A DNA stretch of 64,000 nucleotides from Actinomadura sp. K4S16 (GTDB taxonomy: Bacteria; Actinomycetota; Actinomycetes; Streptosporangiales; Streptosporangiaceae), in the NCBI RefSeq assembly GCF_008327685.1, contig NZ_BDDE01000015.1, forward strand, positions 434,001 through 498,000. The letters are read 5' to 3'. Within the stretch, counting starts at the first letter, position 1. Each line of letters starts with the position of its first letter. This document shows, piece by piece, positions 26,024-34,387 of this stretch. The position numbers and the translations under genes were made by a program. Under the pieces are notes generated by a model. It saw nothing but the letters and a program-made list of their open reading frames with translations, did no database searches and had not been told where the DNA came from.

Positions 26024-29000
26024 CTACCGCTCCGCCCACACGGAGGGGCCCTCGGGCGGGACGGCCTCCGCGCGGCGCATGATCTCCACCGGGTCGAGGT
26101 CCGCGCCGGCGGCGAACGCGTCCGGCCCGGCCGCGTCCCCGATCCGCGCGGCGGCCCGGTCGACGTCGTCCTGCTCGACGGGTCCGGGCGGCAGGCCGGC
26201 CGCCTCCCGGACGGCCGCCGCCTTCCCGAGGGCCCGCGCCGCGTCCGCGTGCCGTCCGGCGAGGGTCAGCGCCCCGGCCAGCCCCTCCAGGGCGCCCGCC
26301 AGGTCGCGCGGCGCCGCCAGCCTGATCGCGACGGCCAGCGCGTCCCGCTGGTACCGCATGGCCGAGACCGCGTCGCCGCGCGCCTCCGCCACCCGCCCCA
26401 GCCCCGTCTGGACCAGCGTCAGGTACAGCGGCGGGACCTCCTCCGGCGGGGCCGCCGCCAACAGGCGCCGCAGCCGGTCCTCGGCGTCGTCGAGCCGCCC
26501 CTCGCGCTGCGCCACCAGCCCGAGGCCGATGTCGGCGAACGTGACCGCGGGCGCGAACCCCTGCTCCACGGCGACCCGGTGCGCCCGCCCGAACAGCCTC
26601 CGCGCGGCATCGTGGTCGCGGCGCAGGTAGGCGATCCAGCCGCGCCACGCCATCCGGACGGCGACGTCCGGCCACATCCGCAGCTCCTCGGCCATCCGCT
26701 GCCCGTCGAGCTGGAGGCGCTCGGCACGGTCGTAGTCCCCGGTCAGCTCCGCCAGACCGGCGAGCCACTGCATCGCCTGGAGGCGGCCCCAGCGGTCGCC
26801 GGCCTCGCCGAACAGCACGGCGGCCCGTTCGGCGTCGCGTTCCAGCGCGGCGGGGTCGCCGCGGGCGTGGTCGTGCATGGCGCGCTGGACCAGCGCCGCC
26901 GCCTCGCCCCACCGGTCGCCGGTCGCGCGGAACCCCGCCAGCGCCTCCTCCAGCATCGCGGCGCCCGCGCCGGCGTCGTCCAGCTCGGCCCACACGAACG
27001 TCAGGAACCAGCGCGCCCACGCCTTCAGGCCGTCGTCGTCCGTGTCGTCCACGAGTTCAAGGGCCTCGTCGCGGCGGGCCTTCCAGTCGCCGGGGACGCC
27101 CTTGAGCACGGCCATCCCCGCCCGCCACGTCAGCGCCCGGGCCCGGACGGCGGGCGAGCCGCCGTCCCGCGCGAGGGCCGCCTCCAGCGACCGCAGCGCC
27201 TCGGTCAGCCTGCCGCGCAGGAACCAGTACCAGGCGAGCGCGTTGACCAGCCGCAGCGCCTCGTCGGCCGTCCCGGCGGCGTCCAGCGCGGCGCGCAGGT
27301 TCGCCGACTCGGTGTCGAGCGCCGCCAGCCAGCGCGACTGCTCCGGCCCGGTCAGCCGGGCCGCGGCGCGTTCGGCGAAGTCGAGGTAGTGACGGCCGTG
27401 CGCGTCCCGGGTGGGCCGCGCCTCCCCCGCCTCCGCGAGCCGCTCGGCCGCGTACGCGGCGACGGACTCCAGCAGCCGGTACCGGAGGCCCTCGCCCGGA
27501 CGCTCCGTCATCACGACCAGCGAGCGGTCGACCAGACGGACCAGCAGGTCGAGGACCTCCGCCTCCGGGACGTCCCCGCCCGCGCACACCGCCTCGGCCG
27601 AGTCGGCGGTGCAGCCGTCGGCGTGCACCGACAGGCGGCGCAGCACGGCCCGCTCGGGGCCGGTCAGCAGGTCCCAGCTCCAGTCGATCACGGCGGTGAG
27701 CGTGCGCTGCCGGGCCGGGGCGCCGCGGTGCCCCGACGACAGCAGCCGGAACCGGTCGTCGATCCGTTCGACGAGGCCCTCGACCCCGAGCGCCCGCACC
27801 CTGGTCGCGGCCAGTTCGAGGGCGAGCGGGATGCCGTCCAGCCTGCGGCACAGCTCCCCGACCCGCCCGGCCGTGTCCGCGTCCAGCTTGAACCCCCGCG
27901 AGGCCGCCCCGGCCCGCGCCGCGAACAGCCGGACCGCGCTGGAGGCGGCCGGGTCGTCACCGCGGCCTGGGACGTCCAGCGGCGGGACGGCCCACACGAC
28001 CTCGCCGGGCAGGCCGAGCGGCTCCCGGCTCGTCGCCAGCACGCGCACCCCGGGAACCCTGCGCAGCAGCCGGTCGGCCAGCTCGGCCGCCTGCTCGACC
28101 ACGTGCTCGCAGTTGTCCAGGACGAGCAGCAGCCGGCGGGCGCCGAGCGCCGCCGCCAGCCGGTCGAGCGCCGCGGCCGGCGCGCCCGGCGCGTCCCGGA
28201 TGTCGAGGATCGCCGTCACGACCTCCGCGAGGTCGGGCACGGTCGAGCGCTCCAGGCCCGCCAGCTCCGCCATCCACACGCCGTCGCCGAACTCGTCCGC
28301 GAGCCCGGCCGCCGTCTCGATCGCCAGGCGCGTCTTGCCAACCCCGCCCGGGCCGGTCAGCGTGACCAGCCGGTCGGTGCCGATCCTCGTCCGGATCTCC
28401 CGGACGGCGCCGTCGCGCCCGATCAGCTCGGTGGGCGGGACGGGCAGGTTCGAGCGCGGACCGGCCGGCGGCGGGGCGACGGGCGCGTCGAGCCCGGGAT
28501 CCTGCCGCAGGATCGCGCGCTGGAGGTCGGCCAGCTCGGAGCCGGGGTCGAGGCCCAGCTCGTCGGCGAGCAGGACCCGGTACCGCTCGTAGGCCTCCAG
28601 CGCCTCGTTCTGCCGTCCGGCCCGGTAGAGGGCCCGCATGTGCGCGGCCCGCAGCCGCTCGCGCAGCGGATGCTCCTCGACCGCGCCGCCGAGCTCGCCC
28701 GCCAGCGCCCCGTGCTCCCCGAGCGCCAGCCGCACCTCGGCGTGCTCCTCCAGCGCGGTCAGCCGGAGCTCCTCGAGCCTGGCCGCCGCCGCCCGGGTGA
28801 ACTCCTCGTCGCGGAAGTCGGCGAGCGCGGGGCCCCGCCACCGCCCGAGCGCGTCGGCCAGCAGCGCCGCCTTCTCCTTCGGCTCCGCCGCCGCGCGCGC
28901 CCGCTCGACCAGCGCCTGGAAGCACCGGGCGTCCACCCGCTCGCCGGCCGCGCCCAGCAGGTATCCGGCCGGCCGCGACTCCACCAGCGCCCGCGCGCCG

Positions 29001-29236
29001 GGCTCGGCGTCCTCCAGGACCCGGCGCAGCTGCGACACCTTCGCCGACAGCGCGCCCATCGGGTTCCCGGGCGGCGCGTCGCCCCACAGATCGTCGATCA
29101 GCCGGTCGGCGGGCACCGGACGGCCCTCGTGCACGAGCAGGTCCGCCAGCAGCGCCCGCACCTTCAGACCCGGCACGGGGACGAGCCCGCCGTCGTCGGT
29201 CCAGACCGCGAGCGGTCCGAGCACCCCGAAACGCAT
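26024..29236 (-). CDS. SARP-family regulator with NB-ARC ATPase and TPR domains
   Basis: A 1070-residue AfsR-type regulator. Residues 1-95 form the OmpR-like winged helix (VLGPLAVWTDDGGLVPVPG, SAKVSQLRRVLEDAEPGARA). Residues 95-250 are the bacterial transcriptional activation domain. A P-loop GPGGVGKTRLA (about 300) opens the NB-ARC ATPase, with LLLVLDNCEHV as Walker B and ATSREPLGLPG as sensor. The rest, about 600-1070, is TPR-like helical repeat. Large SARPs activate secondary metabolism or developmental genes, often downstream of Ser/Thr kinases. It is on the same strand as the ABC operon and ends 138 bases before it, but no biosynthetic cluster surrounds it. Confidence 0.9.
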   Translation of the reverse strand: MRFGVLGPLAVWTDDGGLVPVPGLKVRALLADLLVHEGRPVPADRLIDDLWGDAPPGNPMGALSAKVSQLRRVLEDAEPGARALVESRPAGYLLGAAGERVDARCFQALVERARAAAEPKEKAALLADALGRWRGPALADFRDEEFTRAAAARLEELRLTALEEHAEVRLALGEHGALAGELGGAVEEHPLRERLRAAHMRALYRAGRQNEALEAYERYRVLLADELGLDPGSELADLQRAILRQDPGLDAPVAPPPAGPRSNLPVPPTELIGRDGAVREIRTRIGTDRLVTLTGPGGVGKTRLAIETAAGLADEFGDGVWMAELAGLERSTVPDLAEVVTAILDIRDAPGAPAAALDRLAAALGARRLLLVLDNCEHVVEQAAELADRLLRRVPGVRVLATSREPLGLPGEVVWAVPPLDVPGRGDDPAASSAVRLFAARAGAASRGFKLDADTAGRVGELCRRLDGIPLALELAATRVRALGVEGLVERIDDRFRLLSSGHRGAPARQRTLTAVIDWSWDLLTGPERAVLRRLSVHADGCTADSAEAVCAGGDVPEAEVLDLLVRLVDRSLVVMTERPGEGLRYRLLESVAAYAAERLAEAGEARPTRDAHGRHYLDFAERAAARLTGPEQSRWLAALDTESANLRAALDAAGTADEALRLVNALAWYWFLRGRLTEALRSLEAALARDGGSPAVRARALTWRAGMAVLKGVPGDWKARRDEALELVDDTDDDGLKAWARWFLTFVWAELDDAGAGAAMLEEALAGFRATGDRWGEAAALVQRAMHDHARGDPAALERDAERAAVLFGEAGDRWGRLQAMQWLAGLAELTGDYDRAERLQLDGQRMAEELRMWPDVAVRMAWRGWIAYLRRDHDAARRLFGRAHRVAVEQGFAPAVTFADIGLGLVAQREGRLDDAEDRLRRLLAAAPPEEVPPLYLTLVQTGLGRVAEARGDAVSAMRYQRDALAVAIRLAAPRDLAGALEGLAGALTLAGRHADAARALGKAAAVREAAGLPPGPVEQDDVDRAAARIGDAAGPDAFAAGADLDPVEIMRRAEAVPPEGPSVWAER

Positions 29237-29277
29237 CTTCCGACCCTAATGTGAATCCGTGAGCGGAGGGCACGCCC

Positions 29278-29352
29278 ATGACGTCGTCGAGAACGGCCGA
29301 CGACCCCGCCCTGCTCGAACGCGTCCGGAAGTCCGCCGGAAAGGCGTCGTAA
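29278..29352 (+). CDS. possible 24-residue small protein
   Basis: A very short frame starting at ATG 29278 with GGAGGG eight bases upstream; it encodes MTSSRTADDPALLERVRKSA plus four residues. The Shine-Dalgarno is strong and the stop is followed by 75 bases before the DHFR-like gene. It may be a leader peptide, a decayed 5' end of another gene, or chance. No family is recognised. Confidence 0.25.
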   Translation: MTSSRTADDPALLERVRKSAGKAS

Positions 29353-29427
29353 GGATCCGGTAAACGGTCTGCCGCATCGTGGTCCCACCGCGCCGGAAGG
29401 CGAACGATCGGACCGACGGAGGAGACC

Positions 29428-29988
29428 ATGCGAAAGATCATCAACTCGACGTACGTGTCGCTCGACGGCGTCATCGAGAACCCGCAGAACTGGACCTCGG
29501 CCTACTTCCAGGACGAGGCCGCCGCCTACGCCAGGGAGCTGCTGTTCTCCTGCGGCGCCTTGCTGATGGGCCGCAAGACGTTCGACGGCTTCTCGCAGGC
29601 CTGGCCGGCCATGGAGGAGGCCACCGGCGACTTCGGCGTCCGGATGAACACGCTGCCCCACTACGTCGTGTCCGACTCCCTGCGCAAACCGGGCTGGGGC
29701 GACACGACGGCGATCCCGCGGGCGGCGGCGGTCTCCGAGATCACCAAGCTGAAGGAGCAGGACGGCCAGGACATCCTGCAGTACGGCTTCGGCCCGGTCG
29801 CTCGGACGCTCGTCGAGAACGGCCTGCTGGACGAGCTGCGCCTGTGGATCCACCCGGTGCTCGTCGGGCCGGGGAGCACCGACGAGCTGCTCAACGCCGC
29901 CGACTTCTCGGCCACGTTCGAGCTGTCCGACACCAAGGTCTTCAAGACCGGCGTCATCGTCGCCACCTACGTCCCCACCGCGCAGTAG
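29428..29988 (+). CDS. dihydrofolate reductase family protein (RibD C-terminal-like)
   Basis: A 186-residue protein of the DHFR/RibD-C superfamily: MRKIINSTYVSLDGVIENPQ at the start, LLMGRKTFDGF for NADPH binding, and GFGPVARTLVENGLLDELRL with IHPVLVGPG at the end. These small actinomycete paralogues are probable NADPH-dependent reductases of unknown substrate rather than the folate-pathway enzyme. The ATG at 29428 follows GGAGGAGACC. It stands alone, convergent with the Scr1-type regulator 54 bases downstream. Confidence 0.9.
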   Translation: MRKIINSTYVSLDGVIENPQNWTSAYFQDEAAAYARELLFSCGALLMGRKTFDGFSQAWPAMEEATGDFGVRMNTLPHYVVSDSLRKPGWGDTTAIPRAAAVSEITKLKEQDGQDILQYGFGPVARTLVENGLLDELRLWIHPVLVGPGSTDELLNAADFSATFELSDTKVFKTGVIVATYVPTAQ

Positions 29989-30042
29989 GGCGGTAGTGCC
30001 GCAGGGCGGGGCAGGTCGCCGGAGGGCCCGGCGAGGCCGGTG

Positions 30043-30948
30043 CTAGCCGAGCCGGGCCAGGGCGGCCCGGAGGAGCGCGGGGGTGCAGGACGGGGGCTCG
30101 GCCTGGACGCTGACGCGGTTCAGGACGTCGCGGTACCGGGCGATGTCGGACGCACGGTCCGGGTAGAGGGCGCAGGTGAGGTGCTCCAGGTACACCACGT
30201 CGGGCAGCTCGGGCTCGGCGAACCGCAGGAGCGTCATCGGGCCGCCCTCGGCAGCGTGCCCGCCCGAGGCGAACGGGAGGATCTGCACGGTGATGTTCGG
30301 CAGGTCAGCCATCTCGATCAGGTGCCTCAGCTGGGCGCGCATCGTGGCGGGGCCGCCGGCCGTGCGGAGCAGCACCGCCTCGTCCAGCACCGCCCACAGC
30401 CGCAGCGGGTCCGGGCGCTCGAACACGCGGCGGCGGCGCATCCGCAGCTCGACCCGCCGTTCGATCTCCTCGGGCCCCGCCTCCGGGTGGCGGGCCGCGA
30501 GGACGGCGCGGGCGTAGTCGCCGGTCTGCAGGAGCTCCGGGACGTCCTGGGCCTCGTACACACGCAGGAGCACGGCGCCCTGCTCCAGGCCCAGGTAGGG
30601 CTCGAACCAGGACGGGACCACGTCGCCGAACCCCTGCCACCAGCCCGGCACCCCGGCCTGCTCGGCCAGTTCCAGCAGCGGCTCGCGCAGCGACGGGTCG
30701 GTCACGCCGTAGAGGGTCAGCAGGTCGGCGACGTCGCGCTCCTTGAAGCCGACCCGGCCGTGCTCCATCCGGCTGATCTTGGAGTGCGAGCCGCGGATCT
30801 CGTACCCGGCGGCCTCGGTGGAGATGCCGGCGGCCTCCCGGTAGCGGCGCAGCTGCGCGCCGACCAGTATCCGCAGCACCGTCGGGCCCACCGCCCGGTG
30901 CTCCTGGGCGACGCGGGCCCGGTCGGCGGGCGGCTCAGTGGCGCTCAT
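30043..30948 (-). CDS. Scr1-family helix-turn-helix regulator (DUF5753), orphan
   Basis: A 301-residue protein with an N-terminal XRE-type helix-turn-helix (LRRYREAAGISTEAAGYEIR, then SHSKISRMEHGRVGFKERDV) and a C-terminal DUF5753 domain (WFEPYLGLEQGAVLLRVYEA and LLRFAEPELPDVVYLEHLT). This is the WhiJ/Scr1 class, which usually travels with a DUF397 gene and controls development or acts like an antitoxin. No DUF397 gene is adjacent here, unlike the copy at 47.9 kb. The start is the ATG at 30948 with GCGAGG upstream; a GTG at 30960 is possible. Nested inverted repeats lie about 125-170 bases upstream. Confidence 0.87.
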   Translation of the reverse strand: MSATEPPADRARVAQEHRAVGPTVLRILVGAQLRRYREAAGISTEAAGYEIRGSHSKISRMEHGRVGFKERDVADLLTLYGVTDPSLREPLLELAEQAGVPGWWQGFGDVVPSWFEPYLGLEQGAVLLRVYEAQDVPELLQTGDYARAVLAARHPEAGPEEIERRVELRMRRRRVFERPDPLRLWAVLDEAVLLRTAGGPATMRAQLRHLIEMADLPNITVQILPFASGGHAAEGGPMTLLRFAEPELPDVVYLEHLTCALYPDRASDIARYRDVLNRVSVQAEPPSCTPALLRAALARLG

Positions 30949-31276
30949 GACGCCTCGCACCTCGCCCCCGGTCGGACGGCCCGCCGGTCACCGGCGACGG
31001 AACTCCCGTGGGACGCCCTCCTCGACGCGCAAGAAGCTTTCCACCGGATGAAGCTACTCGTTGGAGACTCACTTGCCCACTGGTCCGGAATGTCCTACTT
31101 GATGGACATCTCGGGCAAGTCGCGAGATCTTCCCGACCGTAGCGCTGTGACCTGGCACGATACGGGGCAGAAAAAAAACTGAAGATTCCTGGCCCGGGAT
31201 GTCGATCCGGTCACACCTTCTTCGACGCGTTCGTGACAGGCCGGGAGGGACCGGCCGGTGAGCAGAGGAGACGAAG
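30949..31276. other. 328-base divergent intergenic region
   Basis: This gap separates the Scr1-type regulator and the YciI gene. It is visibly less GC-rich than its surroundings. It contains nested inverted repeats (31071-31120, listed separately) and a run of eight A at 31171-31178, which is unusual here and is followed by ACTGAAG. No credible gene is seen in it. It must hold the promoters of both flanking genes. Confidence 0.6.
31071..31120. promoter_or_regulatory. nested inverted repeats upstream of Scr1-type regulator
   Basis: Outer arms ACTTGCCC (31071-31078) and GGGCAAGT (31113-31120) are perfect. Inside them ATGTCC (31090-31095) and GGACAT (31104-31109) are also perfect. The two dyads have nearly the same centre (31095-31100). 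Such double symmetry suggests cooperative binding of a dimeric regulator, possibly the Scr1-type protein itself, or control of the divergent YciI-ECF42 genes. Confidence 0.5.
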
Positions 31277-31630
31277 ATGCGGTTCCTGATGATGACGACG
31301 GACGACGGCTCCGCGAACGCCGCGCCGCCGGACGAGAAGATGCAGACGGAGATGGGCAAGTTCATCGAGGAGATGGCCCGGGCCGGAGTGCTGCTCGCGA
31401 CGGGCGGCCTGGAGCCCGGCGGCACCCGCATCAAGTCGTCCGGCGGCAAGGTCACCGTCCTCGACGGCCCGTTCGCCGAGGCGAAGGAGACGGTCGTCGG
31501 TTTCGCGCTCATCGAGGCGAGCAGCCGCGAGGAGGCGATCGAGCTGTCCAAGCGGTTCTGGCAGATCGTCGGCGACGGCGAGGGCGTCATCCAGCAGGTG
31601 TTCGGACCGGAGGACCTCCCCAGCGCGTGA
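31277..31630 (+). CDS. YciI (DGPF) family protein
   Basis: A 117-residue YciI-like protein: MRFLMMTTDDGSANAAPPDE, then VTVLDGPFAEAKETVVGFAL with the DGPF signature and a C-terminal helix ending VIQQVFGPEDL. It is the ECF42 partner type. The ATG at 31277 follows AGAGGAGACGAAG. It is 88 bases upstream of an ECF42 sigma gene on the same strand, so co-transcription is likely. Compared with the first YciI protein in this window it is more like the DGPF proteins of larger ECF42 loci, so the two loci are not recent duplicates. Confidence 0.88.
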   Translation: MRFLMMTTDDGSANAAPPDEKMQTEMGKFIEEMARAGVLLATGGLEPGGTRIKSSGGKVTVLDGPFAEAKETVVGFALIEASSREEAIELSKRFWQIVGDGEGVIQQVFGPEDLPSA

Positions 31631-31718
31631 GCCCGTCGCGTCCGGCGGGCGTCCGGTCAGGCCGGTCAGCGCCCGCCGAGCTTGCGCGGCGGCCCGAGCG
31701 GGTGCTCTCATCGGCAGC

Positions 31719-33023
31719 GTGACGGCATCGGACGAGCCCGGGGCGCGGGAGGCGCCCGCGCGCGGCACCGGCGTGCACGCGACCATCGACGCGGTGTGGC
31801 GGCTGGAGGCCGCGCGGATCATCGCCGGTCTCGCCCGCATGGTGCACGACATCGGGCTCGCCGAGGAACTCGCGCAGGACGCGCTGGTCGCCGCGCTCGA
31901 ACAGTGGCCGGAGTCAGGCGTCCCGGACAACCCGGGCGCCTGGCTCATGGCCGTGGGCAAGCGCCGCGCCATCGACCGGATCCGGCGGCTGCGGCGCCTC
32001 GAGGACAAGATCGAGGAGCTGGGCCGCGACCTGGGGTCCCACGGGCCGGCCGAGGAGTTCGACGTCCCGGACGACGACCGCATCGAGGACGACGTCCTCC
32101 GGCTGGTCTTCACCGCCTGCCACCCGGTGCTGTCCGCGCAGGCGCGGGTCGCGCTGACGCTGCGCATGCTCGGCGGCCTCACCACCGAGGAGATCGCGCA
32201 CGCCTTCCTCGTCCCCGAGGCGACCATGGCGCAGCGGATCGTCCGGGCGAAGCGGACGCTGTCGGAGGCGGGCGTCCCGTTCGAGGTCCCCGAGGGGCCC
32301 GACCGCGCCGCCCGGCTGGCGTCCGTGCTGGAGGTCGTCTACCTCGTCTTCAACGAGGGGTACGCCGCCAGCGCCGGCGACGCGTGGGTGCGGACGGACC
32401 TGTGCCGCGAGGCGCTGCGCCTCGGCCGGATCCTCGCGGAGCTGGCCCCCGGCGAGCCCGAGGTGCACGGGCTCGCCGCGCTCATGGAGATCCAGGCGTC
32501 CCGGACCCGGGCGCGCACCGGACCGTCCGGGGAGCCCGTCCCGCTGCTGGAGCAGGACCGCGCCCGGTGGGACCGGCTCCTCATCCACCGCGGGTTCGCG
32601 GCGCTGCTGCGCGCGAAGAAGATCTGCGAACCGCCCGGCCCCTACGTCCTGCAGGCCGCGATCGCCGCCTGCCACGCGCAGGCCCTCACCGCCGAGGAGA
32701 CGGACTGGGCGCAGATCGCTTCCCTCTACGAGATCCTCTCCCGCGTCGCCCCGTCCCCCGTCGTGGAGCTGAACCGGGCCGTGGCGGTCGGCATGGCGCA
32801 CGGCCCCGAGAAGGGCCTGGAGCTCGCCGACGCGCTCGTGGACGAGCCCGCCCTGCGCGGCTACCACCTGCTGCCGAGCGTCCGCGGCGACCTGCTCGCC
32901 CGCCTCGGCCGGCTGGAGGAGGCGCGGGTCCAGTTCGAGCGCGCCGCGGAGCTGACCCGCAACGCGCCCGAACGCAGGGTCCTGCTGGACCGCGCCGCCT
33001 CGCTCAGTAGTCCCGCACGGTGA
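31719..33023 (+). CDS. ECF42-type RNA polymerase sigma factor
   Basis: A 434-residue ECF sigma factor. Sigma-2 includes LAEELAQDALVAALEQWPES, sigma-4 LGGLTTEEIAHAFLVPEATM, and the long C-terminal DUF6596/TPR-like region starts near VLEVVYLVFNEGYAASAGD and runs to the end. No anti-sigma gene is present; the extension is thought to be regulatory in this group. The GTG at 31719 is used, but a later in-frame GTG (VHATIDAVW) would begin nearer the conserved region. The last 20 bases overlap the 3' end of the convergent FAD monooxygenase gene. Confidence 0.87.
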   Translation: MTASDEPGAREAPARGTGVHATIDAVWRLEAARIIAGLARMVHDIGLAEELAQDALVAALEQWPESGVPDNPGAWLMAVGKRRAIDRIRRLRRLEDKIEELGRDLGSHGPAEEFDVPDDDRIEDDVLRLVFTACHPVLSAQARVALTLRMLGGLTTEEIAHAFLVPEATMAQRIVRAKRTLSEAGVPFEVPEGPDRAARLASVLEVVYLVFNEGYAASAGDAWVRTDLCREALRLGRILAELAPGEPEVHGLAALMEIQASRTRARTGPSGEPVPLLEQDRARWDRLLIHRGFAALLRAKKICEPPGPYVLQAAIAACHAQALTAEETDWAQIASLYEILSRVAPSPVVELNRAVAVGMAHGPEKGLELADALVDEPALRGYHLLPSVRGDLLARLGRLEEARVQFERAAELTRNAPERRVLLDRAASLSSPAR

Positions 33024-34179
33024 ACGAGCCGACGATCTCGCCGAAGTCCTGGAAGTCGATCGCCTCGGTTCCGGCACCCGCCCCGGCGCCGGTCTCGGCG
33101 TTCCGCTGCGCCTCCACCCGCGCCTTGTTGGTCAGCGCCAGCTCCTGGTTGGCGGCGACGTAGCCGCGCAGCTCCTTCTCGTAGCCCGCGAACGCGGCGC
33201 GGTGGTCGCCGCCCGCCGCCTTCAGCTCCCCGGCCAGGACGTACGCGCCGACCATGGCCATGCTGGTGCCCTGCCCCGACAGCGGCGACCCGCAGTAGCC
33301 CGCGTCCCCGAGCAGGACGACCCGCCCCTTCGACCAGGAGTCCATGCGGATCTGCGCCATCGAGTCGAAGTGGAAGTCCGGGGCGTCCCACATCGCCTCC
33401 AGCAGCTCGGGCAGCACCCAGCCGCCGCCGGCCAGCGCGTCCGCCATGATCTTCTTCTGCGCGGCGCTGTCGCGGTGGTCGTACTCGATCGGCCGTTCGG
33501 ACTCGAACCCCAGGTAGACGCGGACCTCCTCGTTGCCGCGGACGCTCATCACGCCGCCGCCCCAGCTGCTGCCCGGCATCTGGTGGAACACCTGCCAGCG
33601 GTCGAGGCCGAGGAAGTTCGGGGCGGTCCACACCGCCAGGTAGGTGCCGAGGTGGGTGAGGTAGTCCCGCTCCGGGCCGAAGACGAGCCGCCGCGTGGTG
33701 GAGTGCGCGCCGTCCGCGCCGACGACCAGGTCGAACGTGCGGATCGTCCCGCTCTGGAAGATCACCCGGACGCCGCCGTCCTCCTGCTCCAGCCCGGCGA
33801 TCGAGTCGCCGTACAGGTACTCGACGCCGTCGCCGGCCGCGTCCACCAGGATCCGGGACAGGTCGTCGCGCAGGATCTCCACGTCGGGGCTGCCCAGGTC
33901 GCCGCCGGTGATCGTGTGCTCCTCGCTGCGGTACAGCTCCTCGCCGTCCCCGTCCACCATGGACATGCCGCGCATCTCGACGCGCCGCTCGCGGATCCGG
34001 TCGAGGACGCCCATGCGCTCGGCGACCTCCAGGGCCGGTCCGCGCACGTCGACCGCCTGCCCGCCAGGACGCGGTCCGGGCGCCACCTCCACGACCGTCA
34101 CGCCGAACCCGTACCGCCTCAGCCAGTACGCCAGCGCAGGGCCGGCGATGCTCGCACCCGAGATGAGGACGTTCTTCAT
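33004..34179 (-). CDS. FAD-dependent monooxygenase (PHBH/TetX type)
   Basis: A 391-residue group A flavin monooxygenase. The dinucleotide-binding motif is KNVLISGASIAGPALAYWLR, the internal DG motif is LVVGADGAHSTTRRL, and the GD motif binding FAD ribityl is VVLLGDAGYCGSPLSGQGTS. It should use NAD(P)H and O2 to hydroxylate an aromatic or polyketide substrate, or inactivate an antibiotic; the substrate is not predictable. The ATG at 34179 follows GGGAGGTCCCC. It is convergent with, and overlaps by 20 bases, the ECF42 sigma gene, and is divergent from the PLP dehydratase. Confidence 0.88.
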   Translation of the reverse strand: MKNVLISGASIAGPALAYWLRRYGFGVTVVEVAPGPRPGGQAVDVRGPALEVAERMGVLDRIRERRVEMRGMSMVDGDGEELYRSEEHTITGGDLGSPDVEILRDDLSRILVDAAGDGVEYLYGDSIAGLEQEDGGVRVIFQSGTIRTFDLVVGADGAHSTTRRLVFGPERDYLTHLGTYLAVWTAPNFLGLDRWQVFHQMPGSSWGGGVMSVRGNEEVRVYLGFESERPIEYDHRDSAAQKKIMADALAGGGWVLPELLEAMWDAPDFHFDSMAQIRMDSWSKGRVVLLGDAGYCGSPLSGQGTSMAMVGAYVLAGELKAAGGDHRAAFAGYEKELRGYVAANQELALTNKARVEAQRNAETGAGAGAGTEAIDFQDFGEIVGSFTVRDY

Positions 34180-34387
34180 GGGGACCTCCCTGTCCGGCGG
34201 GACGTGTTTCCCGCGCCGGTGAAGAGGCTCGCCGCGAGCGCTGACCAACCCCGCACCGGAGGCTGACCGGCGTGCGGCACGCCCGTCAGGGGCCCTCGCC
34301 GGGATGATGGTCGGAGGCCCGGCTGGTCTGATCGCTTGTCATGTCCCAAACTTGTGTTGGCTGCTGATGCCTCGGAGAGGAAACCCG

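Noticed and set aside
19977..27020. A single uninterrupted minus-strand frame of about 7 kb spanning several genes.
   Set aside because: It is the permease frame continued through the antisense or alternative frame of neighbouring genes. High GC makes stops rare. The protein-like part ends at 22553, where the overlap with the upstream permease is clear.
31171..31178. Run of eight A as a possible intrinsic terminator tract.
   Set aside because: No stem directly precedes it on the plus strand or, read as T, on the minus strand; treated only as part of an AT-rich promoter gap.
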